Source: an uncultured bacterium (GTDB lineage Bacteria; Verrucomicrobiota; Kiritimatiellia; CAIKKV01; CAITUY01). Taken from it: DNA of 31,096 nt. The stretch is taken from positions 1-31,096 of the forward strand of contig CAIZMS010000392.1 in assembly GCA_903934155.1 (NCBI GenBank), read 5' to 3'. How positions within the stretch are numbered: the first letter of the stretch is position 1; the number at the start of each line of letters is the position of its first letter. The translations under genes were made by a program, and so were the position numbers. Shown one piece after another: positions 15,942 to 24,455 of this stretch. Under the pieces are notes generated by a model that was not told where the DNA came from, did no database searches, and worked only from the letters and a program-made list of their open reading frames with translations.

Positions 15942-17792
15942 TTAGGGCGAGGTGACAAGAGGGCGAATCAGGGCCTCTGTCGCCTCTTTTTTCAGAACAA
16001 AAATCACATCCTGCCCTTGGATCATGGAATAGACACCCTCCCGGCCATCTCCGCCACCGATGAGCACCGTCTTCTGAATGCCGCCTGATCCGCTCAGCCC
16101 GAATGTCACCCGGATGGTGGGTTCATCCAATTTAAAGGACGCCAGGTTGGTGGGGGCCAGAGTTTCAATCCGGTCCGCCAGAAGGTTGGAAGCCATCGCC
16201 AGCAACGCCGGGATCGCCCCCTCAACAACCTGTCCCCCGGGGGGCGAATCAACCGTCCAACCGCCATCCAGGCCGCTTGTCACCGTCTCTTCGCGCCCTT
16301 CCCGGGTCAGCGTGATCCGGCGCACTTGCTGGGGACTCAAGTCCAGCATCAGACTATCCATGTACGCCAAGGGGTCAGCAAAGACAGGGCGATCGGCCAA
16401 TCGGCGCCACACTTTCGCCAAATCATCCGACGGCACTTTATAAATCGCTCCAGCCTCCTCGCTGTATACCAAACTGTGGGAAGCCCCTGCCCCAGGCCAG
16501 GACAGGCGGTAGGTCCACTCCCCTGAAACGGGTGACAGGGAAACCGTTTTGTTCGTGCCCGCAGGCACGGGTGTCTGGATAGCCACCGTCAGACGACAAG
16601 ACATCGCCTCCGCTTCAGACGGAAGGGCCTTCATGGCAATTCCGTTCCGAATCTCCTCACCCTGCAAACCGCCGACCGCCTTCAGCAATGCGCCCACCGC
16701 GCGCGCATTGGCTGGAAACCTCAGGGGGTCTGTGATCATCCACCCTCCGGACGCCGTCTTCTCCATCACCACCTTCGAATCGTCATCACGCAACATCAGG
16801 AACGACAGAGCGGACGGATCGGCATCACATACCCTTCGATCCCGTAGCGAGCTGGCAGGGATAGCCTGAAGGGACAAAATTTCCTTACTCACAAGCCCCA
16901 TCGCGGACATATCACTGATTCGGGCATACAGCCATTCTGGATTATCCTGCAGGGCCTTCCCCACCGTCACAACCAGCGGCTCACGCCGCCCCTCCATCCA
17001 TACGGATACCTGTAAAGAAGCCTCATCAACACCGAGCCCATACGAAACGGAATCGGGCAGAGAGCCCCCCCCGGCCGCTCCTCCCATTTTCAATGACTCG
17101 AGAATCCGCCACAACCGCTCCACTCGAGCCCCATCGGCACGGGCATCAAAAGGCTGCTGGATCCGCCACACGCCGTCTTTCAACGCCAGCTTAAAAAAAC
17201 CACCCGCGTGTTTCACTTCAATCCGAACCGCCTGCTTGATGGAGGACGGGAATACCGCCTGATCCCGAAATCCATCCGGATCCACAGGCAGGATATCCGA
17301 CACGGCCATCGTGGCTCCAATGACATCCTCCTCGTCGTTGAGACTCAAATACACCAAATTTCCGAGCGGCGCATCATCGCCCAGTAAAATCTCATCGGAA
17401 TGCGAATCGGTTCCTACAACCAGGCGCGCACGGGGCGGCTCCAATCCAAAACTGGCACGAGAAAGGCCCCGTTTCGCGCGCCGAACGGGATCGACAACTT
17501 CCTGCTTCCGGATTTTGACAAGGGCCTCCATCAGGCGGCTGATCCGGGCGGCATCCGCTCTGGCTTCCATCGGCCGTGTCAGGAACCACTCCCCGTCACG
17601 CCGCACACACTCAACCCGATTGGTTCCGGTCGTGAGCGATAACCGGGTAATCCCCTCGGGGCTAAGGTGAAGCAACGCGCTGTTCAAGGGTAGAGACCGA
17701 ACTCCGGAATCGGTGTTTCGCTCAAACACAATCATAAACAGGCCGGTCAAAACAACCATACCCAGCAGCCAAAGGGTGGGTTTCCAACTCAT
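15942..17792 (-). CDS. DUF4340-domain protein of a Gld-type ABC module
   Basis: A 616-residue protein with a single N-terminal membrane segment (about residues 5-22) and a large periplasmic region made of repeated beta-rich units. Several stretches repeat a common pattern: VECVRRDGEWFLTRPMEARADAARISRLMEAL, KLALKDGVWRIQQPFDARADGARVERLWRIL and VVMEKTASGGWMITDPLRFPANARAVGALLKAV all carry a W-x-(I/L)-xxP core followed by a helix. This is the DUF4340 organisation, usually encoded next to GldG-like proteins. The ATG overlaps the stop of the permease-GldG gene by 4 bp. Biochemical role unknown; probably a periplasmic partner of the exporter. Confidence 0.85.
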   Translation of the reverse strand: MSWKPTLWLLGMVVLTGLFMIVFERNTDSGVRSLPLNSALLHLSPEGITRLSLTTGTNRVECVRRDGEWFLTRPMEARADAARISRLMEALVKIRKQEVVDPVRRAKRGLSRASFGLEPPRARLVVGTDSHSDEILLGDDAPLGNLVYLSLNDEEDVIGATMAVSDILPVDPDGFRDQAVFPSSIKQAVRIEVKHAGGFFKLALKDGVWRIQQPFDARADGARVERLWRILESLKMGGAAGGGSLPDSVSYGLGVDEASLQVSVWMEGRREPLVVTVGKALQDNPEWLYARISDMSAMGLVSKEILSLQAIPASSLRDRRVCDADPSALSFLMLRDDDSKVVMEKTASGGWMITDPLRFPANARAVGALLKAVGGLQGEEIRNGIAMKALPSEAEAMSCRLTVAIQTPVPAGTNKTVSLSPVSGEWTYRLSWPGAGASHSLVYSEEAGAIYKVPSDDLAKVWRRLADRPVFADPLAYMDSLMLDLSPQQVRRITLTREGREETVTSGLDGGWTVDSPPGGQVVEGAIPALLAMASNLLADRIETLAPTNLASFKLDEPTIRVTFGLSGSGGIQKTVLIGGGDGREGVYSMIQGQDVIFVLKKEATEALIRPLVTSP

Positions 17793-20047
17793 ACTCTGGG
17801 ACTCCCCTTCCGACCCATGCCTCCCTGCACCCGTCTATCCCGCCGAGCCATCGCCACAAAGAAAGCCAACCCGACCAAGGCAAAGGGCACGGCAACAACA
17901 ATCAATAAAAAGGTCACGATCCGGCCCCGGGCCTCAATCTGAAGGGTGTATAAACCGATTTCGCCTGAGAGAGCCACCTCGGGCTCATTCCTCTCCAAGA
18001 GCCAATCCAGCGCATTGATAAAAAACATTTCATTCGCGCCCGTCAGGCAACGGTTTTCCACAAACTGGGAATCGCCCACCACCACCATGCGCACCGGCTT
18101 GATATCCATGGTAAGCGCAGAGGCCACGCCTTTTTCGACACACACAGCCAAGGGGACGGGACCTCGCCGGTCGTAGCCCTCGTTGAACTGGGCCGGATTT
18201 TGATTGAAGTCAACTTCCGCCCAGCTTTTCGCCGCACTCTCGGCCAAGGCCGCCACGCGGGGCTTGTCGGCCTGATCGTTGACATACCGGCCGGATCCAT
18301 TCCCGGCCAACGGTTCGACTGAACGGGGCAGGACAAAGGTGGAAACTAATCCATCCAACGGATCGGTAATCGGATGCTTTCCATAACGAATCACCGGTAC
18401 CTCGCCCAGTCCCACCGCCGCCGACCGATCACGACTGCCGGGCAGGAGCGATGTCGTTTGTGAATCCAAAATCCGATCCTGTCCAAGCCGGATGCCCCAC
18501 TCCTCAAGAAACGACTCCAGACCGGTCGGTTGCCCAGAATCCAACAGCACCATCAGGCGCCCGCTCCGCGACAGGTAATCCCGGAGCTTGGCCACTTCCC
18601 AGGCCGCTAACCGCCGTGCCGGCCCCGCCACCACCAGAACTGCGCAGTCGTTGGTTATCGGCAACTGGCTTTCGAGCAGCAATGAACGAACTTCCGCATG
18701 CCGTTCCCGAATAATGCCGGCAATCTCTGAATACCCCCGGTACTCGGTGAAGTCCGCAATATCCCGCTCATCATGCCCTGTCAGAAAATACACCACGGGA
18801 GCCGATTCAACCGTCACCGCCCTGAGCGCCGAACGCAGTTCAGAATCCAGCGCGGCGGCGAATGTCGAACCGCGCCGTCCCTGGTGCCCCCCGTCCGCCG
18901 CCGTTCGCTCCAGGGCGCGAAGAGGAAGCACCCTGTAACGCGATCCGCAAGCGACAATCAGAACGCTGGATTCCCGGATTTTATAACGGCCGACCAGCTC
19001 CCGGGTTCGGGCGATCTCACTCCCCTGATCCACAATATCCACCTGCAGGGCGGAATGCACAAACCGGTATTTCTCGACCCTCCGGCGAGCGGTGGTTGCC
19101 AGCGAATCTCCTGCAGGCGCCAACAAAATCAGTCGGACCGGGATCTTGGTCGCATCAAGAATCCGGCTCGCTTCGCGTAATACCGGCGTAGCACCCAGTG
19201 TACTGACATCCATCCGGGCAGGATGCAACAGGGCCAGATAATTGACCATTCCCGCCAGAATTCCCGCGAACAGCAGAAAGACCGCGACATTCACTCCGCC
19301 TGAGACACGGCGATAACGCGCCAGTTGCAGAATCCTGATATTGACAAAAAAAAGCGCCCCAATAGCCGTGACATAGAAAACCAGGGGGCGACTATCCAAC
19401 ATCCCGGCGGAAAAACTGGCCACATGGGAAGCCACCGCCACCAGACCCGCCGAGCCGTCTGCCGCCGTCCCCCCGATCCAACTGCGGAGCGAGCCCCGGA
19501 ACACCACCATGGCCCCGGTCAGGAAAGTGGCCACCATGGCCGCTGTCTGGCTTCGAAACACCTGGGACCAGAATAGTCCGCAGAGTGTGATCAGGCCGGA
19601 CACCAAGGACAACAACAGGATCCCCGTCAACCACATGGCAAGATCCACTCCTTGCCAGGCCGGGTAGAGGGCTTTGAGAATCCACGGATACATGACGGCC
19701 GGGAAAACCAGCAGTTGAATCAGACAAAAACCCGCCATCGCCTTGGCGAGGACAATTTCGATCTCACTCACCGGCGCGGTCAGTAAAAGCTCCAGAGTCC
19801 CGCGTTCCTGTTCGTCCCCCAGCAATTTCACAGAAACCGCCGAGGCCACCACTAAAAAAGCCATCCAGAACAACATCCCGCTAAAAGTGATTTCCGAAGT
19901 CAACAGTCCCTTCCCCGCCATGGTCACGGCGAAGACCCAGAAGGCCAGCCCGGAAACCACCAGAAAAATGGCACCCATAAGCAGAAAAGAGGGGGATGCC
20001 AACCGGAATCGCATTTCCTGGCGCCAAAGAATACGAGTGGCCATCAT
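17789..20047 (-). CDS. ABC-2 permease fused to a GldG-like periplasmic subunit
   Basis: A 752-residue protein joining what are two proteins in Bacteroidota, GldF and GldG. Residues 1-245 form an ABC-2 permease with about six membrane segments and the conserved coupling region DEQERGTLELLLTAPVSEIEIVLAK (about 78-102). A membrane segment at about 252-273 leads into a periplasmic domain (about 280-700) with the GldG pattern: PVVYFLTGHDERD, LVVAGPARRLAAWEVAKLRDYLSRSGRLMVLLD and VVVGDSQFVENRCL. A last membrane segment (about 708-735) and basic tail end the protein. The start overlaps the ATPase gene by 4 bp and the stop overlaps the DUF4340 gene by 4 bp. The transported substrate is unknown; gliding motility is not implied by the family match alone. 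Confidence 0.88.
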   Translation of the reverse strand: MMATRILWRQEMRFRLASPSFLLMGAIFLVVSGLAFWVFAVTMAGKGLLTSEITFSGMLFWMAFLVVASAVSVKLLGDEQERGTLELLLTAPVSEIEIVLAKAMAGFCLIQLLVFPAVMYPWILKALYPAWQGVDLAMWLTGILLLSLVSGLITLCGLFWSQVFRSQTAAMVATFLTGAMVVFRGSLRSWIGGTAADGSAGLVAVASHVASFSAGMLDSRPLVFYVTAIGALFFVNIRILQLARYRRVSGGVNVAVFLLFAGILAGMVNYLALLHPARMDVSTLGATPVLREASRILDATKIPVRLILLAPAGDSLATTARRRVEKYRFVHSALQVDIVDQGSEIARTRELVGRYKIRESSVLIVACGSRYRVLPLRALERTAADGGHQGRRGSTFAAALDSELRSALRAVTVESAPVVYFLTGHDERDIADFTEYRGYSEIAGIIRERHAEVRSLLLESQLPITNDCAVLVVAGPARRLAAWEVAKLRDYLSRSGRLMVLLDSGQPTGLESFLEEWGIRLGQDRILDSQTTSLLPGSRDRSAAVGLGEVPVIRYGKHPITDPLDGLVSTFVLPRSVEPLAGNGSGRYVNDQADKPRVAALAESAAKSWAEVDFNQNPAQFNEGYDRRGPVPLAVCVEKGVASALTMDIKPVRMVVVGDSQFVENRCLTGANEMFFINALDWLLERNEPEVALSGEIGLYTLQIEARGRIVTFLLIVVAVPFALVGLAFFVAMARRDRRVQGGMGRKGSPRV

Positions 20048-20769
20048 ACCGCCCCGCCTTCCTGAACCACAGCCTTGACGGCTTCCGCCAGGGTCGTCAC
20101 GCCCCGGTTCCGGATAAGTTGTGCCGGGGTATCAAAGGCCACCAGTGAACCGCGATTCAGAATCATCACGCGGGAAGCAAGCGCTTCGGCTTCCGCCATA
20201 TCATGAGTTGAAAACACCACGGTCCGTTCCCCCTTGAGGGATCCAAACGAAGCGCGAATCCGATCGCCGTTGAGCGGATCCAAACCCAGCGTCGGTTCAT
20301 CAAGCAGGATAATTTCAGGCTCCCCGGCCAGACAATCGGCCAGCAAAACCCGACGGACTTCCCCTTTGGAGAGGTTCCCCATCAAAGCCCGTTCCAGTCC
20401 GGCCAGCCCGCACCGTCCGATCAATTCCCGCAACCGCTTGGCGCGGGTGCGCCCGGATAATCCACGAAGTCGGGCCCGGAAGCCCAGATACTCCATCACC
20501 CGCAACTCGGGATAGATGGGGTCTTTTTCGGGAAGATACCCCGTCATCCGGCGGACACGCAATGAGTCGGCTACCACATCCACCCCGCCGAGCAGGACCG
20601 TTCCCGCCGTGGGAGCCATGTAGGTACTGAGCACCCTGAGCAAGGTTGTTTTGCCGGCTCCGCTCGGCCCGATCAGCCCGATCAGCTCCCCCCGCTCAAC
20701 GCGAAAGGAAAGATCGCTCAAGGCCGTCACACGGCCAAACTGCTGTCTCAAATGGCTAACCTCGATCAT
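20044..20769 (-). CDS. ABC transporter ATP-binding protein (GldA-like)
   Basis: A 241-residue ATPase. Walker A GPSGAGKTT is at 34-42, the signature is LSKGE at 133-137 (a variant of LSGGQ), Walker B IILLDEP at 153-159, and the switch histidine is H189 in STHDM. The Q-loop segment reads GYLPEKDPIYPELRV, with E where Q is usual, typical of the CcmA/GldA-like ABC-2 exporters. It drives the permease encoded next, which overlaps by 4 bp. It is the first gene of the long minus-strand run, with a 142-bp gap to the divergent response regulator. AGGA about 10 nt before the ATG may serve as ribosome-binding site. Confidence 0.92.
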   Translation of the reverse strand: MIEVSHLRQQFGRVTALSDLSFRVERGELIGLIGPSGAGKTTLLRVLSTYMAPTAGTVLLGGVDVVADSLRVRRMTGYLPEKDPIYPELRVMEYLGFRARLRGLSGRTRAKRLRELIGRCGLAGLERALMGNLSKGEVRRVLLADCLAGEPEIILLDEPTLGLDPLNGDRIRASFGSLKGERTVVFSTHDMAEAEALASRVMILNRGSLVAFDTPAQLIRNRGVTTLAEAVKAVVQEGGAV

Positions 20770-20899
20770 GGCTCACAATCCTACCGGAAAATATGCAAAA
20801 AGGCATCATTATGACGCACTGAAAGCTCCCGTCAAGATCGAGCTTGCCAACCTCCCGAAGATTTTTCAGAACTATCTTTTATTTGCCGCTATTCCGCAC

Positions 20900-20905
20900 T
20901 ATTCT
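20900..20905 (+). promoter_or_regulatory. Possible -10 element placing the response regulator start at +1
   Basis: TATTCT at 20900-20905 is followed by exactly six bases and then the ATG of the response regulator. This spacing would put transcription start at the A of the ATG. The -35 region (TTTTAT, 17 bp upstream) is poor. No Shine-Dalgarno sequence is present, so a leaderless mRNA is possible. Confidence 0.4.
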
Positions 20906-20911
20906 TCGCGC

Positions 20912-21553
20912 ATGGAACTTCGCATCATGCTGGCGGACGATCATAAAATTGTCCGGGAAAGCTTCAGGGCCTTACTGGAGGCCGAGACCCAATTTCAGGT
21001 TGTCGCCGATGTCGGGGATGGCGAAGAGGCGGTCGCCACCGCCTTGAAGCTGAAGCCCGATATCATCGTCATGGACATGACCATGCCCAATCTGGACGGC
21101 ACAGGCGCCACACAGCGCATTCTGGCCCAACTTCCCAAAACCCGGATCATCGCCTTGTCCATGCATTCCCATCACCAATTCGTCACCGGAATGCTCAACG
21201 CCGGTGCCGCCGGCTATATCCTCAAGACCTGCAAAGCCCGCGAACTGATCGCCGCCATCCGGATGGTGGCCGCCGGAAAAACCTATGTAAGCCCAGAAAT
21301 CAAGCTCGCCTCCCCTCGCAAACCGATTATTGAAGACACCTCAACAAGTCCGCTCTCCTCTCTTTCCGACCGTGAACGGGAAGTACTTAAAATGATTGCC
21401 GACGGTTACGAAACCAGCGAAATCGCCACACGGCTCCAAATGGCCGAAAAAACCGTTGCCTCCCACCGGGAGCACATCATGAAGAAAATGGGAGTAGCGA
21501 ACATTGCCGGCCTGACAAAAATCGCCATCAAGGAAGGTCTCTCCGTACTCTGA
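20912..21553 (+). CDS. NarL/LuxR-type response regulator
   Basis: A 213-residue two-domain DNA-binding regulator. The receiver (residues 1-120) has the acidic pair D9-D10, phosphoacceptor D55 in IIVMDMTMPN, switch residue S83 and lysine K105 in YILKT. The C-terminal LuxR-type helix-turn-helix spans about 148-210, with LSDREREVLKMIADGYETSEIA and AEKTVASHREHIMKKMGV. The ATG at 20912-20914 is chosen because the receiver begins at once (MELRIMLADDHKIVRE); the open frame continues upstream but without conserved sequence. No histidine kinase is adjacent: the only kinase here is 4 kb away, faces the other way and has its own receiver. Target genes are unknown; the divergent ABC operon shares its upstream region. 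Confidence 0.92.
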   Translation: MELRIMLADDHKIVRESFRALLEAETQFQVVADVGDGEEAVATALKLKPDIIVMDMTMPNLDGTGATQRILAQLPKTRIIALSMHSHHQFVTGMLNAGAAGYILKTCKARELIAAIRMVAAGKTYVSPEIKLASPRKPIIEDTSTSPLSSLSDREREVLKMIADGYETSEIATRLQMAEKTVASHREHIMKKMGVANIAGLTKIAIKEGLSVL

Positions 21554-21568
21554 GGCCGCCCATCCTTC

Positions 21569-21607
21569 TTGACCCTGCTCCCTGATCTCCGTTATGGTTC
21601 GAACCAT
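21569..21607 (+). promoter_or_regulatory. Promoter and 14-bp palindrome over the homocysteine methyltransferase/MTHFR start
   Basis: TTGACC (21569-21574), an 18-bp spacer and TATGGT (21593-21598) form a promoter whose predicted transcription start coincides with or is one base before the ATG at 21606. The perfect palindrome ATGGTTCGAACCAT (21594-21607) covers the -10 box and reaches the first two bases of the start codon. It could be an operator. No Shine-Dalgarno sequence is present. Confidence 0.6.
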
Positions 21608-23447
21608 GACAACCATTCTCGAACGCATTGCCGCTTCTCCGCTTGTCTTTGACGGGGCCATGGGAACGGTCATCTATAATCGCGGGGTCTTCATCAACAC
21701 CTGCTATGACGAACTCTGCCTGACCCGGCCGGATCTGGTATCGGCCATCCATCGGGAGTATGTCGAGGCGGGTACGGATGTCATCGAAACCAACACCTTC
21801 GGCGCAAACCGTATCAAACTCCGGCACCATGGATTGGCCGACCGGGTTGTTGCCATCAACCAGGCGGCGGTCAAGCTGGCCCGAAGCACGCTGGATCCCG
21901 ATGTTCTGGTCTCCGGTTCCGTGGGCCCCTGCCTCAGTGTGTCCCAGAAATGGATGGCCGACAAGTCTGAGGAAATCGAAGCCGCCTTCGAAGAACAAAT
22001 CCAAACACTGGCCGCCGCCGGGGTGGATCTGATTCAGCTCGAAACATTCGTTCATATCGAGGAACTTCAGCTGGCGGCCGCCATCGCCCACCGCACCGGA
22101 ATCCCGGTACTGGCGTGTTTCTCGGTGCGGTCAGGGGAGGAAACGACCTTGGGAAGCCGCGTGGAGGCCTTCGCCACCACCCTGAATTCCGATCCCAACG
22201 TGGATCTGATCGGCATCAACTGCGGGGTCGGGCCTGCCCAGATTTATGAAGCGGCGGAACATAGTCTCCCCCTGCTTTCCAAACCGCTTGTCTGTCTGCC
22301 CAATGCCGGGCTTCCGCGCGATGTGGACGGACGGATGATCTATCTCTCCAGTCCTGAATACTTCACGGAATACGCGAAAAAGATCATTCAACTCGGAGCC
22401 CGGGGAATCGGCGGATGCTGCGGCACCACGCCAGAGCACATCCGCATGGCTGCCAAGGCCGTCAAGACGCTCAGTGGAGTGAAACGCCACAAGCGCATCG
22501 AGGTATTCCACCCCGAGAAGACTTCCGTATCCGTGCTTCCGGCACCTGAAAAATCACAGTTCGCCAATCGGCTCCTGTCGGGACAGAAGGTAACCTCTAT
22601 CGAATTGCTCCCCCCCAAGGCCTGCGATGTCTCAGGCCTCATCGAGAAGGCAAGGCAATGCAAAGCCTGCGGAATTGATGTCATCAACATTCCCGACGGC
22701 CCCCGGGCCAGCGCCCGGGTATCGCCCCTGGTTGCCTCCATTGCCATTCTCCAACAGGCTGGCATTGAGCCCGTACTTCACTATTGCTGCCGGGATCGGA
22801 ACCTGATCGGAATGCAGTCGGACCTTCTGGGCGCCCATGTGGCGGGAGTCCGGAACATCCTGATCATCACCGGAGATCCGCCCAAGCTGGGTGATTATCC
22901 CGATGTGACGGGTGTCTTCGATGTTGATTCCATCGGACTGACCCAGGTCGCCGCCAACCTGAATCACGGTCATGATATCGGAGGGAACGTCGTCAATCCC
23001 CCCACCGCACTCTTCCTCGGGGTCGGGGCCAATCCGACCGCCGTGTCACCAGACCAGGAATTCGAGCGGTATGCGGCCAAACTGGAAGCCGGCGCGGAAT
23101 TCGCCATCACCCAGCCTGTTTTTGACCCGGAAACCCTGTTCCGGTTTCTGGACAGGATCGAGTCCCTGCCTCGACAAATCCCCGTCATCGCCGGCGTCTG
23201 GCCCCTGATCAGTTTCAAAAATGCGGAATTCATGAGGAACGAAGTTCCCGGCGTCACGATTCCCGATTCCGTGATGGAGCGAATGGCGCGGTGCAAAACC
23301 AAGGAGGAGGGCATCGAGGCGGGAATTGAGATCGCGAGGACGATCTGCGAGGCCATTTCGAATCGGATCGCCGGCTGGCAAGTCAGCGCCCCACTCGGCA
23401 AACTCGACATTGCCCTCCGGGTGCTTGGAAAATCCGCCCCGACCTGA
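21606..23447 (+). CDS. Bifunctional homocysteine S-methyltransferase / 5,10-methylenetetrahydrofolate reductase
   Basis: A 613-residue two-domain protein of the YitJ type. The N-terminal domain (about 1-290) is a zinc-dependent homocysteine methyltransferase: FDGAMGT near 15-21, and zinc ligands C206 (INCGVGP) and C271-C272 (GGCCGTTPEH). The C-terminal domain (about 310-600) is an MTHFR-type flavin TIM barrel with SIELLPPKACDVSGLIEKA, HYCCRDRN and NILIITGDPPKLGDYP. The cobalamin-binding modules of MetH are absent. The fusion would couple production of 5-methyl-THF to methionine formation, although a B12-free methyl transfer from methyl-THF by this type is not well established. Start at 21606 is preferred over the ATG at 21594, which lies inside the -10 box and palindrome. 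The gene starts about 52 bp after the response regulator stop. Confidence 0.9.
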   Translation: MTTILERIAASPLVFDGAMGTVIYNRGVFINTCYDELCLTRPDLVSAIHREYVEAGTDVIETNTFGANRIKLRHHGLADRVVAINQAAVKLARSTLDPDVLVSGSVGPCLSVSQKWMADKSEEIEAAFEEQIQTLAAAGVDLIQLETFVHIEELQLAAAIAHRTGIPVLACFSVRSGEETTLGSRVEAFATTLNSDPNVDLIGINCGVGPAQIYEAAEHSLPLLSKPLVCLPNAGLPRDVDGRMIYLSSPEYFTEYAKKIIQLGARGIGGCCGTTPEHIRMAAKAVKTLSGVKRHKRIEVFHPEKTSVSVLPAPEKSQFANRLLSGQKVTSIELLPPKACDVSGLIEKARQCKACGIDVINIPDGPRASARVSPLVASIAILQQAGIEPVLHYCCRDRNLIGMQSDLLGAHVAGVRNILIITGDPPKLGDYPDVTGVFDVDSIGLTQVAANLNHGHDIGGNVVNPPTALFLGVGANPTAVSPDQEFERYAAKLEAGAEFAITQPVFDPETLFRFLDRIESLPRQIPVIAGVWPLISFKNAEFMRNEVPGVTIPDSVMERMARCKTKEEGIEAGIEIARTICEAISNRIAGWQVSAPLGKLDIALRVLGKSAPT

Positions 23448-23459
23448 AATGGCTTTAGT

Positions 23460-23488
23460 TTGACTCTCTTGAACCATCACGCTATACG
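23460..23488 (+). promoter_or_regulatory. Promoter of the UDP-glucuronate decarboxylase gene
   Basis: TTGACT (23460-23465) and TATACG (23483-23488) are separated by exactly 17 bp. The predicted start of transcription near 23495 leaves only about 3 nt before the ATG at 23498. There is no Shine-Dalgarno sequence between the -10 and the ATG. Confidence 0.7.
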
Positions 23489-23497
23489 AACGAGATT

Positions 23498-24454
23498 ATG
23501 AAAACACTGACATCCAAACGCATTCTGGTTACCGGCGGCGCAGGCTTCCTCGGCTCACACCTTTGTGAACGGCTACTGGCACAGGGGCATGAAGTCATTT
23601 GCGCCGACAATTATTTCACCGGCTCCAAGGCCAACATCGCACACCTCCTCAAGCATCCCTACTTTGAGCTAATGCGTCATGATGTCACCTTCCCGCTTTA
23701 TGTCGAGGTGGACGAAATCTACAACATGGCCTGCCCCGCCTCCCCCGTGCATTACCAGTACGACCCTGTGCAGACCACCAAAACCAGCGTGCATGGCGCC
23801 ATTAACATGCTCGGCCTCGCCAAGCGGGTCCGCGCCAAGATCCTCCAGGCCTCTACCAGCGAAGTCTATGGCGACCCCAAAATCCATCCCCAGCGCGAAG
23901 ACTATTGGGGCCATGTGAATCCCATCGGCATCCGTTCCTGTTACGATGAAGGCAAGCGCTGCGCTGAAACCCTGTTCTTTGATTATCACCGCCAGAACCA
24001 GGTGCGCATCAAGGTTGCCCGAATCTTCAACACCTACGGCCCGAGGATGCACCCCCATGACGGGCGCGTGGTTTCCAATTTCATTGTCCAGGCCCTGAAC
24101 AATGAATCGATCACCATCTATGGCGACGGGAAGCAAACCCGTTCCTTCTGTTATGTGGACGACCTGGTTGGGGGCCTGATGAGCTTGATGAACAGCCCGG
24201 ATGAGGTCACCGGCCCTATCAACATTGGCAACCCCGGCGAGTTCACCATGCTGGAGCTGGCCGAAAAAGTCATCGCTTTGTCGGGCTCGAAATCCAAGCT
24301 GGAGTTCAAGCCCCTTCCCGCCGACGACCCCAAGCAGCGCCAACCGGACATCACCCTGGCCAAGAAAATCCTAAGTTGGCAACCGACTATCAATCTGGAG
24401 GAAGGTTTGACCAAGACCATCGCCTACTTCAAGGCCCTGCTTCAGAAAAGCTGA
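23498..24454 (+). CDS. UDP-glucuronate decarboxylase (UDP-xylose synthase)
   Basis: A 318-residue extended short-chain dehydrogenase that converts UDP-glucuronate to UDP-xylose for surface polysaccharide synthesis. The NAD-binding glycines are in VTGGAGFLGS (11-20); the catalytic region shows QASTSEVYGDP and SCYDEGKR with Y149 and K153 (YxxxK). Features separating UXS from other sugar-nucleotide epimerases are present: NMACPASPVHYQYDPVQTTKT, the HPQREDYWGHVNPIG segment, and RIFNTYGPRMHPHDGRVVSNF. The length is typical of bacterial stand-alone UXS, lacking the ArnA formyltransferase domain. It has a strong promoter of its own and no ribosome-binding site. The GrpB-family gene follows with one base between the stop and its GTG start. 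No other polysaccharide genes are in the window. Confidence 0.93.
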   Translation: MKTLTSKRILVTGGAGFLGSHLCERLLAQGHEVICADNYFTGSKANIAHLLKHPYFELMRHDVTFPLYVEVDEIYNMACPASPVHYQYDPVQTTKTSVHGAINMLGLAKRVRAKILQASTSEVYGDPKIHPQREDYWGHVNPIGIRSCYDEGKRCAETLFFDYHRQNQVRIKVARIFNTYGPRMHPHDGRVVSNFIVQALNNESITIYGDGKQTRSFCYVDDLVGGLMSLMNSPDEVTGPINIGNPGEFTMLELAEKVIALSGSKSKLEFKPLPADDPKQRQPDITLAKKILSWQPTINLEEGLTKTIAYFKALLQKS

Positions 24455-24455
24455 T

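Noticed and set aside
21594..21605. ATG at 21594 as start of the homocysteine methyltransferase/MTHFR gene
   Set aside because: It lies inside the -10 box; the ATG at 21606 matches family N-termini and the promoter spacing.
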